Shown here: positions 52,801 through 60,866 of the stretch, piece after piece
How positions within the stretch are numbered: the first letter of the stretch is position 1
Layout of the letters: each line of letters opens with the position of its first letter
Origin: Dyadobacter beijingensis DSM 21582
Lineage (GTDB): Bacteria; Bacteroidota; Bacteroidia; Cytophagales; Spirosomataceae
Length of the DNA: 64,000 bases
Direction of reading: 5' to 3'
Assembly: GCF_000382205.1 (NCBI RefSeq)
Contig: NZ_KB907786.1
Span: forward strand, 1,240,001-1,304,000
The notes under the pieces: model-generated
What the model saw: the letters and a program-made list of their open reading frames with translations, nothing else
Told to the model about the DNA's origin: nothing
The model's database searches: none
Translations under genes and position numbers: made by a program

Positions 52801-55800
52801 TCGGCGACGGCCGGTGTAGTTCCGGCCAGAACCCATTGCCGCGGCGAGTTGTGGTTTACCGGGTAAATGTGGTTGATCTCCGAAACAATGCGCGTCAGCT
52901 CGTCTTCGGGACAGTTCACGGCTACCATCGCTCCATTGTCGTCACCGATGGCATCGAGGATCGATTTGGCGCGTTTTTCGCTGAGCGGCACAAGCTGGTT
53001 GGCCTCAAACACCCCTGCAAAGCACAATGCAGGCAGCTCGCCATAGCTGTGGCCGGCCACCATGTCCGGGTGTATGCCAAGGTCGCGGAGCAGTTCGGCG
53101 ATCGCCAGGTCCACGACGCCCAGCAGCGGCTGTGCCAGTCGGGTATCCTTGATTTTCTCCTTTTGTGCCTTTGCCGATGCTTCATTGAAAACAGCATCCG
53201 GGAAAATGATCTGCTGGTAGGCAGGATGCTTTCTCAATAACTTCCGCATTGCCGGGAATGCCACAAACAAGTCGCGCGCCATATCTACACGCTGGCTGCC
53301 CTGCCCGGGGAACATGAATGCTACTTTACCTTCGATGTTTTTGGTATAGTAAATACCCCCATATGCCGCCAAGCTCTGCCTGGTGTTCGCCGATGTTGCC
53401 AGGCTCTGCCCGGTTTCCAGAACATTATTTAGTTTAGCCAGCGCATCCCCGTGATCCCCAGCCACAATGCAAACCTGCACAGCCTTTTCGCAATACAAAT
53501 GCAAACTATGAGCCACATCGCGCAGCGAAACCGCGTCATTTTCGAGAATATCGTGGGCAACTTTCACCAGTTTCAAAGCTTCTTCCAGCGTATCCCCGCG
53601 GAAGACGAGCAGCTCGGCAGGCCATGCTTTCACCGATTTCTTCGGCTTGTTCCCGGAAGCGCTCTCGATGACCGCATGGAAATTGGTACCCCCGAAACCG
53701 AATGCGCTGATCCCCGCCACGCGGCGGCTGTCGGTCCATAGCGCAGGTTTGGTCTGGAATGCGAACGGGCTCGTTTCCGGATTATAGTAAGTGTTTGGCG
53801 TTTTCAGGTTGATGGTCGGCGGTTTGATGCCGTGGTATACGGCCAGCGTGGCCTTGATGAGCCCGGCGAGGCCTGCGGCGCATTTGGTGTGGCCGATCTG
53901 CGTTTTCACGGAGCCGAGGTGTGTCTGGCTGGTCAATGCGCCGGAGGCCAGCATCATTTCCGTTAAAGCGCTGAGCTCGGTCTTGTCGCCCACGACGGTA
54001 CCGGTACCATGCGCTTCCACGAGGCCCAGTTCGGCCGGCGAAATACCTGCCTGATCGTAAGCGCGTTCCAATGCTTTTACCTGCCCCGATTTTCGCGGAG
54101 CGGTGAGTCCCAGGCTCTTACCGTCGCTGGATCCGCCCACACCTTTGATGACGGCGTAAATCGTATCACCATCGCGCAGGGCGTCGTCCTCGCGTTTCAG
54201 CACGACCATCGCCACGCCTTCCCCGAGCGCGATGCCATCGGCCTCGGAGTCGAAAGTGGCGCAGCGTCCCTTGCGGGAGAGCGCGTGGGTGCTGGAAAAC
54301 ATCAGGTAATCGTTAATGCCGTTGTGCAGGTCGGCGCCGCCGGCGAGTACCATTTCGGAGCGGCCGAGCACCAGTTCCTGGCACGCGAGATCAATGGCCG
54401 CCAGGGAAGAGGCGCAGGCGGCATCTACCGTGTAATTGCGGCCGCCGAGGTTCAGTCGGTTGGTAATGCGGCCGGAAATCACGTTCGCCAGCACGCCGGG
54501 GAACGAGTCTTCCGTCAGTTTCGGCAATGCGTCGTCGAGTTCTTTGGGTATTTCACCAAAAAATTGTGTGAAAAGCGAGCGGAAGCCGTAGTTGTTGGCC
54601 AGGTCGTTGCCGCCCTCTGCGCCGATGATCACCGATACATTGTCGCGGTTGTTATCCGCGCCGTAGCCGGCGTTGTCGAGCGCCTGCTTCGCTACGAGCA
54701 GGCTCAGCAGCTGGGTAGGGTCGATGGCCGCCAGCGATTGCGGCGGAATGCCGAATTCCAGCGGGTCGAAGTCGATTTTCGGAATAAAACCGCCCCATTT
54801 CGAATGTGATTTACTGCCATCGGAAACGGTCGGGTCGTAGTATAACGCCTTGTTCCAGCGATCGTCCGGCACCTCCGTCACCCAGTCTTTGCCGGCCAGG
54901 ATGTTGCCCCAGAACTCCTCGATGTTGCGGGCGCCGGGGTAAATGCAAGCCATGCCGACAATGGCGACATTCAATGCCTTCTTCTTCCTTCTCGGCGCCT
55001 TCGGCAGCGCCGCTTTTTCGATGTATGCATAGTGTCCCGTCGCCACGTTTTCGTGCAGCCCGCGCATCGTCACGACCTTGTTGAGCATAGCCGCAGCCTG
55101 CCCGATCATGTACATGCCGCGGCTCATTTGTTCGTCCGGGGCGATGGTTACGAGGTTATCTTTTTGTCTTTCAATGCCTTTGGCGGCAATGCGGAGCCGG
55201 CCCACATTGAGTTTTTCCAACTCGGCCCAAATCTCCTTCTTATCCATGCCTGCCGCTTCCATACGGGCCTTTTCCGCATTGAAATCGGCGGCGAAAGGCG
55301 ATTCGAGGCAGCGGGTTTCGTGGCCCGGTGCCGTTTCGAGCAGTACGGTTTCGGTATGTTCCAATGCCTGCTCCTGGAATTGCGGCAGAATGGCGCCGGT
55401 AGCTACGGCCTCCTGCGTGTACAGGTAAGCGGTGCCCATGAGCACGCCCACCTTTACGCCGCGTGCGGCCAATGGCGCGGCCATCACGGAGATCATCGCC
55501 GCGGAAAAATCGTCATGAATGCCGCCTGCGAAGAACACTTCAAGCTGCTCGGTTTGCTCTTCCAGTAACAGCCGGTTGATCTGTTTTTCCCAAAGCACGA
55601 AGCTGGACAGCGGGCCCACATGGCCCCCGCATTCACGGCCTTCGAAGATGAACCGTTTGGCCCCTTCTTTCAAAAACATATCGAGCAGCGGCGCCGATGG
55701 TACGTGCAGGAATGTCTTGATGCCCAGCTTTTCCAATGGCTTCGCCTGCGACGGACGCCCCCCTGCGATGAGTACCACGGGCGGTTTTTCTTCGGTAATG

Positions 55801-56909
55801 TAGGAGAGCTGCTCGTCGCGCAACGCCTCGTCGGCGAAGCCGAGAATGCCCACGCCCCAGGGCTTATCGCCTGCCAGTGCGCGCGTTTCGCGGATGAGCC
55901 CGCGGGCCTTGTCGCCTTTCAGGAGCGACAGGGCTACGAACGGCAATGCACCGGCGTTCGCTACGGCCTGGGCAAATGCCGGCACGTCGCTCACGCGCGT
56001 CATGGGCCCCTGTGCAATAGGATATTGCGTGCCGAGCGCCTGTGCGAGGGCATTGTCTGCTGCCAGCGGGTTCAGGTTTTTGGCCTGCCGCAAATGCCCG
56101 AACATGGCTTCCTTAACCGCGAAAACGAGCCGGGGGAGCTTTTTGTATTGGCGGACGAGGTCGGTGCCGATGGCAATGTCCTGCCCGAGCGGAATGTATC
56201 CTTGATCGAGGTCGATCGTGTGCAGAAATCCGTCCAGATGATCGCGCACGGGTTGAGCGGGCAATGCGGGCGAGTTCGGCCTAACAAGCACACGAAAACC
56301 GTCGATCACGCGGGTTTCATTGCCGTTCAGCTTCTCGCTCACCGCTTTCAGGGAGGCAGGGGCAGAACATTCGGGGAAGGGGAGCAGCTGGCTGTCGAGC
56401 ACCACGCCGCGTCCGCCGAGCGCGGTGATGGCGGCGGCATTATGCACGCCGATACCGCCCTGCACCCATACCGGGATGTCGCTAACCTCCCTCATTATAC
56501 GTTGAAACAAAATGAAGGAAGAATCGCTGCTTACGACCCCGGCCCCTTCGTTTCCCTTCGCGATAATCCCCGCCGCACCGGCGGCTTTGGCGAGCTTCGC
56601 TTCGGCTACACTGGTAACCTGGATAATGATTTGAAGCGTGTCTGCAGGTTTAGGAAAAGTCAGGCCATATGGTAGGATTGCTAGTGTAACTTGTTCAGGT
56701 AATGCAATGTTAAGCGGTGTGTTGTCGGCGAAGCATACGCCAAAAGCTTTCTTGGTTTTCGACGCCACCTTTTGCAGAGCGTTCGTAGCGATTTGTTGAT
56801 CTCTTCCGAGGTGGATTACTGGGAAAGCTCCGGCTTCCGACAGCGCTAAGGCCAGGGTTGCATCCGGTCGCTCCATCGGAGTAACACCGATCATTTCCAG
56901 GTTTTTCAT
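49836..56909 (-). CDS. Iterative type I synthase A: PfaD-like ER, KS, AT, ACP-ACP, KR
   Basis: A 2357-residue megasynthase, first gene of the operon. Residues 1-200 are a half-barrel resembling nitronate monooxygenase. Residues 285-570 form a PfaD-type flavin enoyl reductase (ECGGHVGP near 426, then FFAGGIHDDF). The KS (645-1085) has C832, H967 and H1007. The AT (1195-1500) has FPGQGSQ, S1288 in GHSYGE and H1392. Two ACPs (S1697 and S1815) share a long identical segment around LSIDSIKRMEIIGEL, the style of PUFA, enediyne and heterocyst-glycolipid synthases. The KR (2085-2350) has GGAQGIT and Y2279. With the dehydratase of synthase B the system can fully reduce each added unit. The ER is normally a separate protein in PUFA systems, so its N-terminal fusion is notable. 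No release domain is present. Confidence 0.93.
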   Translation of the reverse strand: MKNLEMIGVTPMERPDATLALALSEAGAFPVIHLGRDQQIATNALQKVASKTKKAFGVCFADNTPLNIALPEQVTLAILPYGLTFPKPADTLQIIIQVTSVAEAKLAKAAGAAGIIAKGNEGAGVVSSDSSFILFQRIMREVSDIPVWVQGGIGVHNAAAITALGGRGVVLDSQLLPFPECSAPASLKAVSEKLNGNETRVIDGFRVLVRPNSPALPAQPVRDHLDGFLHTIDLDQGYIPLGQDIAIGTDLVRQYKKLPRLVFAVKEAMFGHLRQAKNLNPLAADNALAQALGTQYPIAQGPMTRVSDVPAFAQAVANAGALPFVALSLLKGDKARGLIRETRALAGDKPWGVGILGFADEALRDEQLSYITEEKPPVVLIAGGRPSQAKPLEKLGIKTFLHVPSAPLLDMFLKEGAKRFIFEGRECGGHVGPLSSFVLWEKQINRLLLEEQTEQLEVFFAGGIHDDFSAAMISVMAAPLAARGVKVGVLMGTAYLYTQEAVATGAILPQFQEQALEHTETVLLETAPGHETRCLESPFAADFNAEKARMEAAGMDKKEIWAELEKLNVGRLRIAAKGIERQKDNLVTIAPDEQMSRGMYMIGQAAAMLNKVVTMRGLHENVATGHYAYIEKAALPKAPRRKKKALNVAIVGMACIYPGARNIEEFWGNILAGKDWVTEVPDDRWNKALYYDPTVSDGSKSHSKWGGFIPKIDFDPLEFGIPPQSLAAIDPTQLLSLLVAKQALDNAGYGADNNRDNVSVIIGAEGGNDLANNYGFRSLFTQFFGEIPKELDDALPKLTEDSFPGVLANVISGRITNRLNLGGRNYTVDAACASSLAAIDLACQELVLGRSEMVLAGGADLHNGINDYLMFSSTHALSRKGRCATFDSEADGIALGEGVAMVVLKREDDALRDGDTIYAVIKGVGGSSDGKSLGLTAPRKSGQVKALERAYDQAGISPAELGLVEAHGTGTVVGDKTELSALTEMMLASGALTSQTHLGSVKTQIGHTKCAAGLAGLIKATLAVYHGIKPPTINLKTPNTYYNPETSPFAFQTKPALWTDSRRVAGISAFGFGGTNFHAVIESASGNKPKKSVKAWPAELLVFRGDTLEEALKLVKVAHDILENDAVSLRDVAHSLHLYCEKAVQVCIVAGDHGDALAKLNNVLETGQSLATSANTRQSLAAYGGIYYTKNIEGKVAFMFPGQGSQRVDMARDLFVAFPAMRKLLRKHPAYQQIIFPDAVFNEASAKAQKEKIKDTRLAQPLLGVVDLAIAELLRDLGIHPDMVAGHSYGELPALCFAGVFEANQLVPLSEKRAKSILDAIGDDNGAMVAVNCPEDELTRIVSEINHIYPVNHNSPRQWVLAGTTPAVAELTARLTELKISFRQLEVACAFHSPLLAGSKALYTAEMQDVAFAEPALTVWSNTTAAPYPASPEDIKERLSDHLVRPVRFSEEVVQMYEDGARVFVEVGPGKVLTGLTKSILGKDEVCIYTEDKDQTGITQLLHALAGYIATGRSIDFNKLFEDRDVRVLDLDKPEQYRKSITTWLVDGQMALPLHGKLPEHGALPVTEPLKLAAFQQPTIGTPAAGAEAERVVHEYLNSVKYLIQAQRDVVLGYLGQSVPPARNIEIEEPALSGLAANAPAPVPIVIEKAVAAQAAAKPVVVDVKALVMQVISDKTGYPQEMLGMDMDLEADLSIDSIKRMEIIGELRKQLGGFDAGQQNEEAVIEQLAAIKTLNLLVNWITEHQQQVAATVSPAPQTAGVPLSKLSITQDGVIEEWPESRIKSVLLEAVSAKTGYPQEMLGMDMDLEADLSIDSIKRMEIIGELKNNIDGLIRIYQERGEELVEKLASIKTLNGLIDWLSEALGGAQDSIQKAESLHVAPAPKAVLNEKLSRLRFELAPSAIPALNPAALAGKRFAVTDDAGGVATAIKTIFEQNGAEVSIISTEDSLQGFDGLIILNIFTSRLKPTIIESFSLIKKLDFSKVKWVYTISDTQSALDKDTDVKLLRHFQGYAGLLKSLDKEYDQTKCRLVSITSQLPAAQVAGITFNEILHTDEPCEVVYEGSQRQTVELVRSEIVTGANPDIHLDKKSVILALGGAQGITSELIVRFSKDYPCHYVLVGRSADPRQHADQSLAGLKNREDIRRRLIASGQLKSPAEIEKKTEEIHKANQILGTISALEGNGSTVSYHSMDLRDEEALIAMVEGLYSRFGRIDGVIHGAGLLEDKLFHQKTPESFERVMSTKVTPLRVLAEHLKDDVQFVTLFSSVASVYGSRGQTDYAAANSVLDKYAWELRKKIKGKVTAINWGPWKGTGMVSPSLEREYERRGIPLIPLGDGMETFVNELKYGTESQVLIMAE
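51442..51887. repeat. Direct DNA repeat encoding the duplicated ACPs
   Basis: Two 92-base copies (51442-51533 and 51796-51887) begin CCGATGAT and encode the same ACP core around LGMDMDLEADLSIDSIKR. They differ at scattered, mainly silent positions, so the duplication is not recent but the protein has been held constant. Confidence 0.75.
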
Positions 56910-57159
56910 AACGTAGTTTTTTTAGTAAATCTCTATTAATCAGCTCGCTTGGAGGATATTGGCTGGCAGGGTCAGGAGAAGTACAGATGGTTTCAACTGA
57001 TATCGTCCGGTTCATGGCGAAATATACGTAAATTATAATACGAGAAATTACTTCTAATAGCAAATTGAAATTTTACTACAAGAAACTGCGATGCGTGTGG
57101 TATTTATTTGTGAAATAATTTAATGATTTCGGTTACATGTGGTAAACCCGCGGTCAATA
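56910..57159. other. Upstream region of the biosynthetic operon
   Basis: These 250 AT-rich bases before synthase A are the only visible place for the operon promoter. I see no intact gene; a 117-codon frame on the minus strand overlaps the synthase start and does not look like protein. No strong dyad operator was found. Confidence 0.5.
57019..57026 (-). promoter_or_regulatory. Possible -7 element of the biosynthetic operon promoter
   Basis: Read on the minus strand the site is TATATTTC, 7 of 8 to TAnnTTTG. It would give a leader of about 100 bases before the ATG at 56909. No exact match exists in the region. Confidence 0.3.
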
Positions 57160-57202
57160 AGAAAGCCGCTATCGTCGCATTTTGCGACGATAGCGGCTTT
57201 CT
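57160..57202 (-). terminator. 20-bp perfect hairpin after the PD40 lipoprotein gene
   Basis: AGAAAGCCGCTATCGTCGCA (57160-57179) pairs perfectly with its complement at 57183-57202 around a 3-base loop. On the minus strand it is followed by a T-rich stretch, 16 bases after the stop at 57219. It insulates the biosynthetic operon from upstream transcription. Confidence 0.8.
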
Positions 57203-57218
57203 CCGTCATTGGATAATA

Positions 57219-58214
57219 TTACCAGCGTTGTTTAAGCCCTGTCATGTAAAGATCGTAACCGCCCTTACCGCCGGGGCGGTTGGATGAGAAGAGTAACAGT
57301 GTGTAGTTGAAATTCGACATGTCCGGAAGGACGGGCCGGTACTCGTTATGCGGTGTGTTGATCCGCGGTCCGGCGTTGACAGGCACCGACCATTTCCCAT
57401 CTTTATATTCGGAGTAATACAGGTCTTCACCGCCCTGGCCGCCGGGGCGGTCGGACACGAAAACCATCGTATCGTACAGCAGATACGGGCATTTGTCATT
57501 ATAAGGTCCCGAAAGCTCCTCCACCTTCCTGATCTCGTATTTCAAGGGCTTTACCAGGCTTTCCACCGTGACGGTATCCCGTTCTTTGCGCGGGATTTTT
57601 ACCTCGTAGATGTCAAAATTGCCGTCGCGGTCGGAACAGAAGTAAATGCGGTCGCCCCCCCGGGAAAAAGTAGGGTAGGCATCGTTCGCCGGAGAATTGA
57701 GGTATTGCACAGGCTCAGGATCGGACGTGCCGCGTTTGGCATATTTGATGTCCATTTTCCCGGAAGCGTCGTCCGCGTAGAATAGAAGCAGGTCGTCTTT
57801 CGTGCCGTAATTGACGAAATCCTGTCGGAGCGAAATCAGGCGCGGGCCGTAAACATTGAAATTGCCATTCACCTTGCCGATTAAATGCTCGGCATTGTCG
57901 TAGATCTCGAAGTAGTCGAGCCCCGGTTGGGATTTTCCTTTTTCCAGCTTCAACCGTTTGCCGTATGTGAAATGCGCCGGGAAGTAAACCAGGTTGAAAA
58001 CATCTTTGCGCGCCCGTTTCGATGAAAATATCAGGTGTGTATCGCCGGAGCGGTTTTGCGGCAGCGATGAGTTATAATCGTCGTACTCCGAATTGAATTC
58101 TTCCAGGTTCAGCACTTCCGAAAGAAATTTACCGTCCTTCCGGTCCGGGTCCATGCCCGGCGGCCAGCAGCTGAACACGAGAAACAGGACGATCACAGGC
58201 ATTAATTTTCTCAT
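57219..58214 (-). CDS. PD40 (WD40-like) beta-propeller lipoprotein
   Basis: A 331-residue lipoprotein. The signal ends in LVFSC (Cys at residue 16). The body contains at least three PD40/TolB-type blades, seen as FSRGGDRIYFCSDRDGNFDI, VFVSDRPGGQGGEDLYYSEY and LFSSNRPGGKGGYDLYMTGL. Such propellers occur in OmpA- and gliding-associated Bacteroidota envelope proteins, but this one lacks a peptidoglycan-binding domain. Its partner is unknown. The next minus-strand gene upstream starts at 58992 and ends at 58279, so the two may be co-transcribed. Confidence 0.85.
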   Translation of the reverse strand: MRKLMPVIVLFLVFSCWPPGMDPDRKDGKFLSEVLNLEEFNSEYDDYNSSLPQNRSGDTHLIFSSKRARKDVFNLVYFPAHFTYGKRLKLEKGKSQPGLDYFEIYDNAEHLIGKVNGNFNVYGPRLISLRQDFVNYGTKDDLLLFYADDASGKMDIKYAKRGTSDPEPVQYLNSPANDAYPTFSRGGDRIYFCSDRDGNFDIYEVKIPRKERDTVTVESLVKPLKYEIRKVEELSGPYNDKCPYLLYDTMVFVSDRPGGQGGEDLYYSEYKDGKWSVPVNAGPRINTPHNEYRPVLPDMSNFNYTLLLFSSNRPGGKGGYDLYMTGLKQRW

Positions 58215-58278
58215 AGCGCGGTAGTTTAACGTTTTTGTATACGCATTGACACAAAATCCATTTCAAACGTTGCCCTGC

Positions 58279-58992
58279 CTAATTCGCCAAACCATCGCAA
58301 TGCCCCAGCAGCCGCAGCAGGTCCGGCTCTTTGACAAAATCGACCGGATTGGTTTTCAGGTACTGGTCGATCTGCTTCCGGTGCGCAGGGTACAGTTTCT
58401 TAATGCTTGCGGGTGTCGGAATGTAAAAGCGGTTGTTGTTGTCGACCAGGTACAGTGCGGAGCGATAGGTAAACACCCCCTCGGCATTCGCGTTGAGTTT
58501 ACTGGTTGAGGCGCCCCGGTCGCTGGAATAGCTGCGGTAGGTCGTTACCGCAGAAGCCGTATAGGAAATGCCGTAAGGTCCGCCCTTTTCGGTACCGATG
58601 CGTGCCAGCACCTCGCGCCTGCCCAGGCTCGCCCGCCCGAACGTGCCCACGACCTCGCAGTAGCCGAAGCGCTTGTCGAACCGGTAGGATTTGTCGCCGA
58701 TCGTGATCTGTTTCAGCAATGCCTGGTCGATGATTTCGAGCGTGTCCCGTTTGAAATCCACAAAAAGCACATGCCCGCCGACATAGTTGTAGTTGAACCG
58801 CGCCTGGGAGCTCCGGCCATTGACGAACTCCGCATTACCCGGCATAAACTGCGGGAACTGGTAGCGGTCGGCATAGGGGATTACCTTGTCGGGATACTCG
58901 CCCGCCTTCACCTTGAACACCTTGGGGACCTGCGCCTGCACCAGCGCAGGGCATATTGTGAAGAATGCGAGGATGAGGCTTCGGGCTTGCAT
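58279..58992 (-). CDS. Unrecognised secreted protein, 237 residues
   Basis: A signal peptide (MQARSLILAFFTICPALVQAQ) starts at the ATG at 58992, chosen over a start ten codons upstream. The mature part includes a beta-rich centre with FNYNYVGGHVLFVDF, GYCEVVGTFGRASLGRRE and YRSALYLVDNNNRFYIPTP. A helical tail (IKKLYPAHRKQIDQYLKTNP) has the feel of a small periplasmic family common in Bacteroidota. I cannot assign a function. The stop lies 64 bases upstream of the PD40 lipoprotein start. Confidence 0.75.
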   Translation of the reverse strand: MQARSLILAFFTICPALVQAQVPKVFKVKAGEYPDKVIPYADRYQFPQFMPGNAEFVNGRSSQARFNYNYVGGHVLFVDFKRDTLEIIDQALLKQITIGDKSYRFDKRFGYCEVVGTFGRASLGRREVLARIGTEKGGPYGISYTASAVTTYRSYSSDRGASTSKLNANAEGVFTYRSALYLVDNNNRFYIPTPASIKKLYPAHRKQIDQYLKTNPVDFVKEPDLLRLLGHCDGLAN

Positions 58993-59069
58993 ACGGACGT
59001 TTTTTTGTAATTGGTATCTCAAAAAGAACCGGGGGACCGTATTCTACGCGCCGTGCCACCTGCTATTGT

Positions 59070-59318
59070 TCACGTAAAACTGATGAATGCGAGGTAGGCG
59101 ATGATGATCACCGGAAAGCCGCTCACGGTCAGCGCCCAGCCCGGATGACCGGCATTCAGCAGGAAATAGGCGCCGGCGGCACATGCGATGAGCGCGAGGA
59201 TCGGCAGGAACACCATGCCTTTCCCGGCAGAATCCTGGTCGCTGCTGAAAAGTGAAAAAAGGAGAAACAGTGCCGCAGCGGCATCCACGAGCATACATGC
59301 GTACACGATGGTTTTCAT
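59070..59318 (-). CDS. Small hydrophobic membrane protein, 82 residues
   Basis: Three hydrophobic stretches (residues 4-24, 35-53 and 61-81) predict a small integral membrane protein without recognisable motifs. A second frame on the same strand is rich in Arg and Cys and is rejected in favour of this one. It lies 26 bases downstream of the histidine kinase gene and may be co-transcribed with it. Confidence 0.65.
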   Translation of the reverse strand: MKTIVYACMLVDAAAALFLLFSLFSSDQDSAGKGMVFLPILALIACAAGAYFLLNAGHPGWALTVSGFPVIIIAYLAFISFT

Positions 59319-59344
59319 ATTCAGAGAGGGGGGCGATAGTTGAA

Positions 59345-60586
59345 TTAAAACAAAGGCAGCGTCACTACAAATGTGGTACCCTTACCGGGGTTGGGCTCGG
59401 CCTTGATAATGCCCTTATGGTTACGTACGATCTTGCGGCAATAGGCCAGCCCCACGCCCTCGCCCTGCTTGAAGCTCCCGGTGGGCAGGCGGGCGAATAT
59501 GTCGAACACTTTTTCGAGTTGCGAATCGTCGATGCCGATGCCGTTGTCTTCAACCCGGATCTCCGCATAGCTCATTTGCAGCGGTTCGGGCAGCAGATCG
59601 TCGATCTCGTGCAGCGCCAGTTCCTGCGCCGTAACGCGGATGCGCGGCGGTTGTTCGTAGCCCGCAAACTTGACGGCATTGTGCATAAGCTGGTAAAAAA
59701 GCTGTTCGATCTGGTCGCGGACGCCCTGCACGACGGGCAGGGTGTCGGTTTCGATGATGATTTCCCGGCGCTCGATCTGCGGCATGAGCTGCGCCGTGAC
59801 GTCGGCCAGGATATTGCCCAGGTCTATTTTCTCGAACGGACTGCTGTTATTCAGCTCCGAAAATTCGGACAAGTCCTTGATCATCATTGAAAACTGCTGG
59901 GCGCTGCTGCGGATCTTGACCGCCAGGTCTTTGGCCTTGTCCACTTCGTAGCGGTCGGTCGCATTCACGAGCATATCGCTGAATACCCGCAGTTTTCGCA
60001 GCGGTTCCTGTAAGTTATGGCTCGAAATATGGCGGTACTGGCGGTTTTCGTCGTTAGAGACGAGCAGCTGGCCGGCCAGTTCGTGCATAGCCGAGCGTGT
60101 GCGTTCCATGAGCTGGATGCTGTCCAGGTGGAATGCGAGCAGCTCGGAGAACAGGTTGAACATCCCGATCACCCGCGGGTTCTGCAACTGGTTGGGCCTG
60201 GGGTCTATTGCACAGAGCGTTCCGAAAAAGCTGCCGTTTTTGAGCACGATCGGCAGTGAAATGTAGCTCTTGAAACCGTACAGTTTCGGGGTGGGGTGCC
60301 CGCTGTAAAATTCGTTTTCGTCCACATGGTCGATGACCACCGCATTGCCGCTGGCGCGGATTTCATTGCAGATCGTCGTCGCGATTTCCAGTTCGCCGCC
60401 CGGTTCGACTCCGAAGCCGATCTCGTCCTGCACGCTGCACGCGATCCACCGGTCTTCGGTTACCCTGGCCACAGCCGCGAAGCCCATGCCGGTGGAGCGG
60501 CAGATTACTTCGAGCACCGTTTTTACAATCGGTATTTGCTGAACCCTTTCGATATCGGCAAATAAATAGTCGTCGGGTTGTACCAT
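59345..60586 (-). CDS. GAF-domain sensor histidine kinase (soluble)
   Basis: A 413-residue kinase without membrane helices, so probably cytoplasmic. An N-terminal GAF sensor (residues 10-160, with SYISLPIVLKNGSFFGTLC) is followed by a dimerisation helix whose H190 in ISSHNLQEPLRKL is the phospho-acceptor. The ATPase domain shows the N box (QLMHNAVKF), G1 box (VEDNGIGID) and G2 box (GEGVGLAYCRKIV). The phospho-acceptor segment is of the phytochrome-like HisKA type. No response regulator is adjacent, so its partner lies elsewhere. Confidence 0.9.
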   Translation of the reverse strand: MVQPDDYLFADIERVQQIPIVKTVLEVICRSTGMGFAAVARVTEDRWIACSVQDEIGFGVEPGGELEIATTICNEIRASGNAVVIDHVDENEFYSGHPTPKLYGFKSYISLPIVLKNGSFFGTLCAIDPRPNQLQNPRVIGMFNLFSELLAFHLDSIQLMERTRSAMHELAGQLLVSNDENRQYRHISSHNLQEPLRKLRVFSDMLVNATDRYEVDKAKDLAVKIRSSAQQFSMMIKDLSEFSELNNSSPFEKIDLGNILADVTAQLMPQIERREIIIETDTLPVVQGVRDQIEQLFYQLMHNAVKFAGYEQPPRIRVTAQELALHEIDDLLPEPLQMSYAEIRVEDNGIGIDDSQLEKVFDIFARLPTGSFKQGEGVGLAYCRKIVRNHKGIIKAEPNPGKGTTFVVTLPLF

Positions 60587-60659
60587 TTTGTGAATGTGTA
60601 ATAGCAGGTGGATTAGTAAATTTAGGTGCCGGGTTCCGGATAACCTAAACTTACTGTCT

Positions 60660-60866
60660 ATGAAAATTTTCCTGCTGTCTTTGCTCGTTGCATTTGCCGC
60701 CTACCTGATAGCCGCCGTCGGAGGATATTATGCGATCGTTAAGTTGTCGTCCAACAGCCACGATAAGTCCATGGAAGCGAGTATGACAAGCGCATTTGTA
60801 CTTGGCCCGATTGCGGCCATTATCACGTTTATCGGGGCGTATTTTTACTTCCGTTCGCACGGATAG
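60660..60866 (+). CDS. Small two-helix membrane protein, 68 residues
   Basis: Two hydrophobic helices (FLLSLLVAFAAYLIAAVGGYY and AFVLGPIAAIITFIGAYFYF) flank a short polar loop. The ATG at 60660 is the first one that begins right before a helix. The 3' end overlaps the convergent ankyrin gene by 38 bases, which is unusual but tolerated for convergent genes. No family recognised. Confidence 0.65.
   Translation: MKIFLLSLLVAFAAYLIAAVGGYYAIVKLSSNSHDKSMEASMTSAFVLGPIAAIITFIGAYFYFRSHG

Noticed and set aside
38048-56909. Interpretation as an EPA/DHA-type PUFA synthase
   Set aside because: There is no chain-length-factor domain, only two ACPs, no PfaC-type double dehydratase protein, and the tailoring genes do not belong to PUFA loci.
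56710-57063. 117-codon minus-strand frame at the start of synthase A
   Set aside because: It overlaps the synthase start in another frame and its composition is unlike protein.
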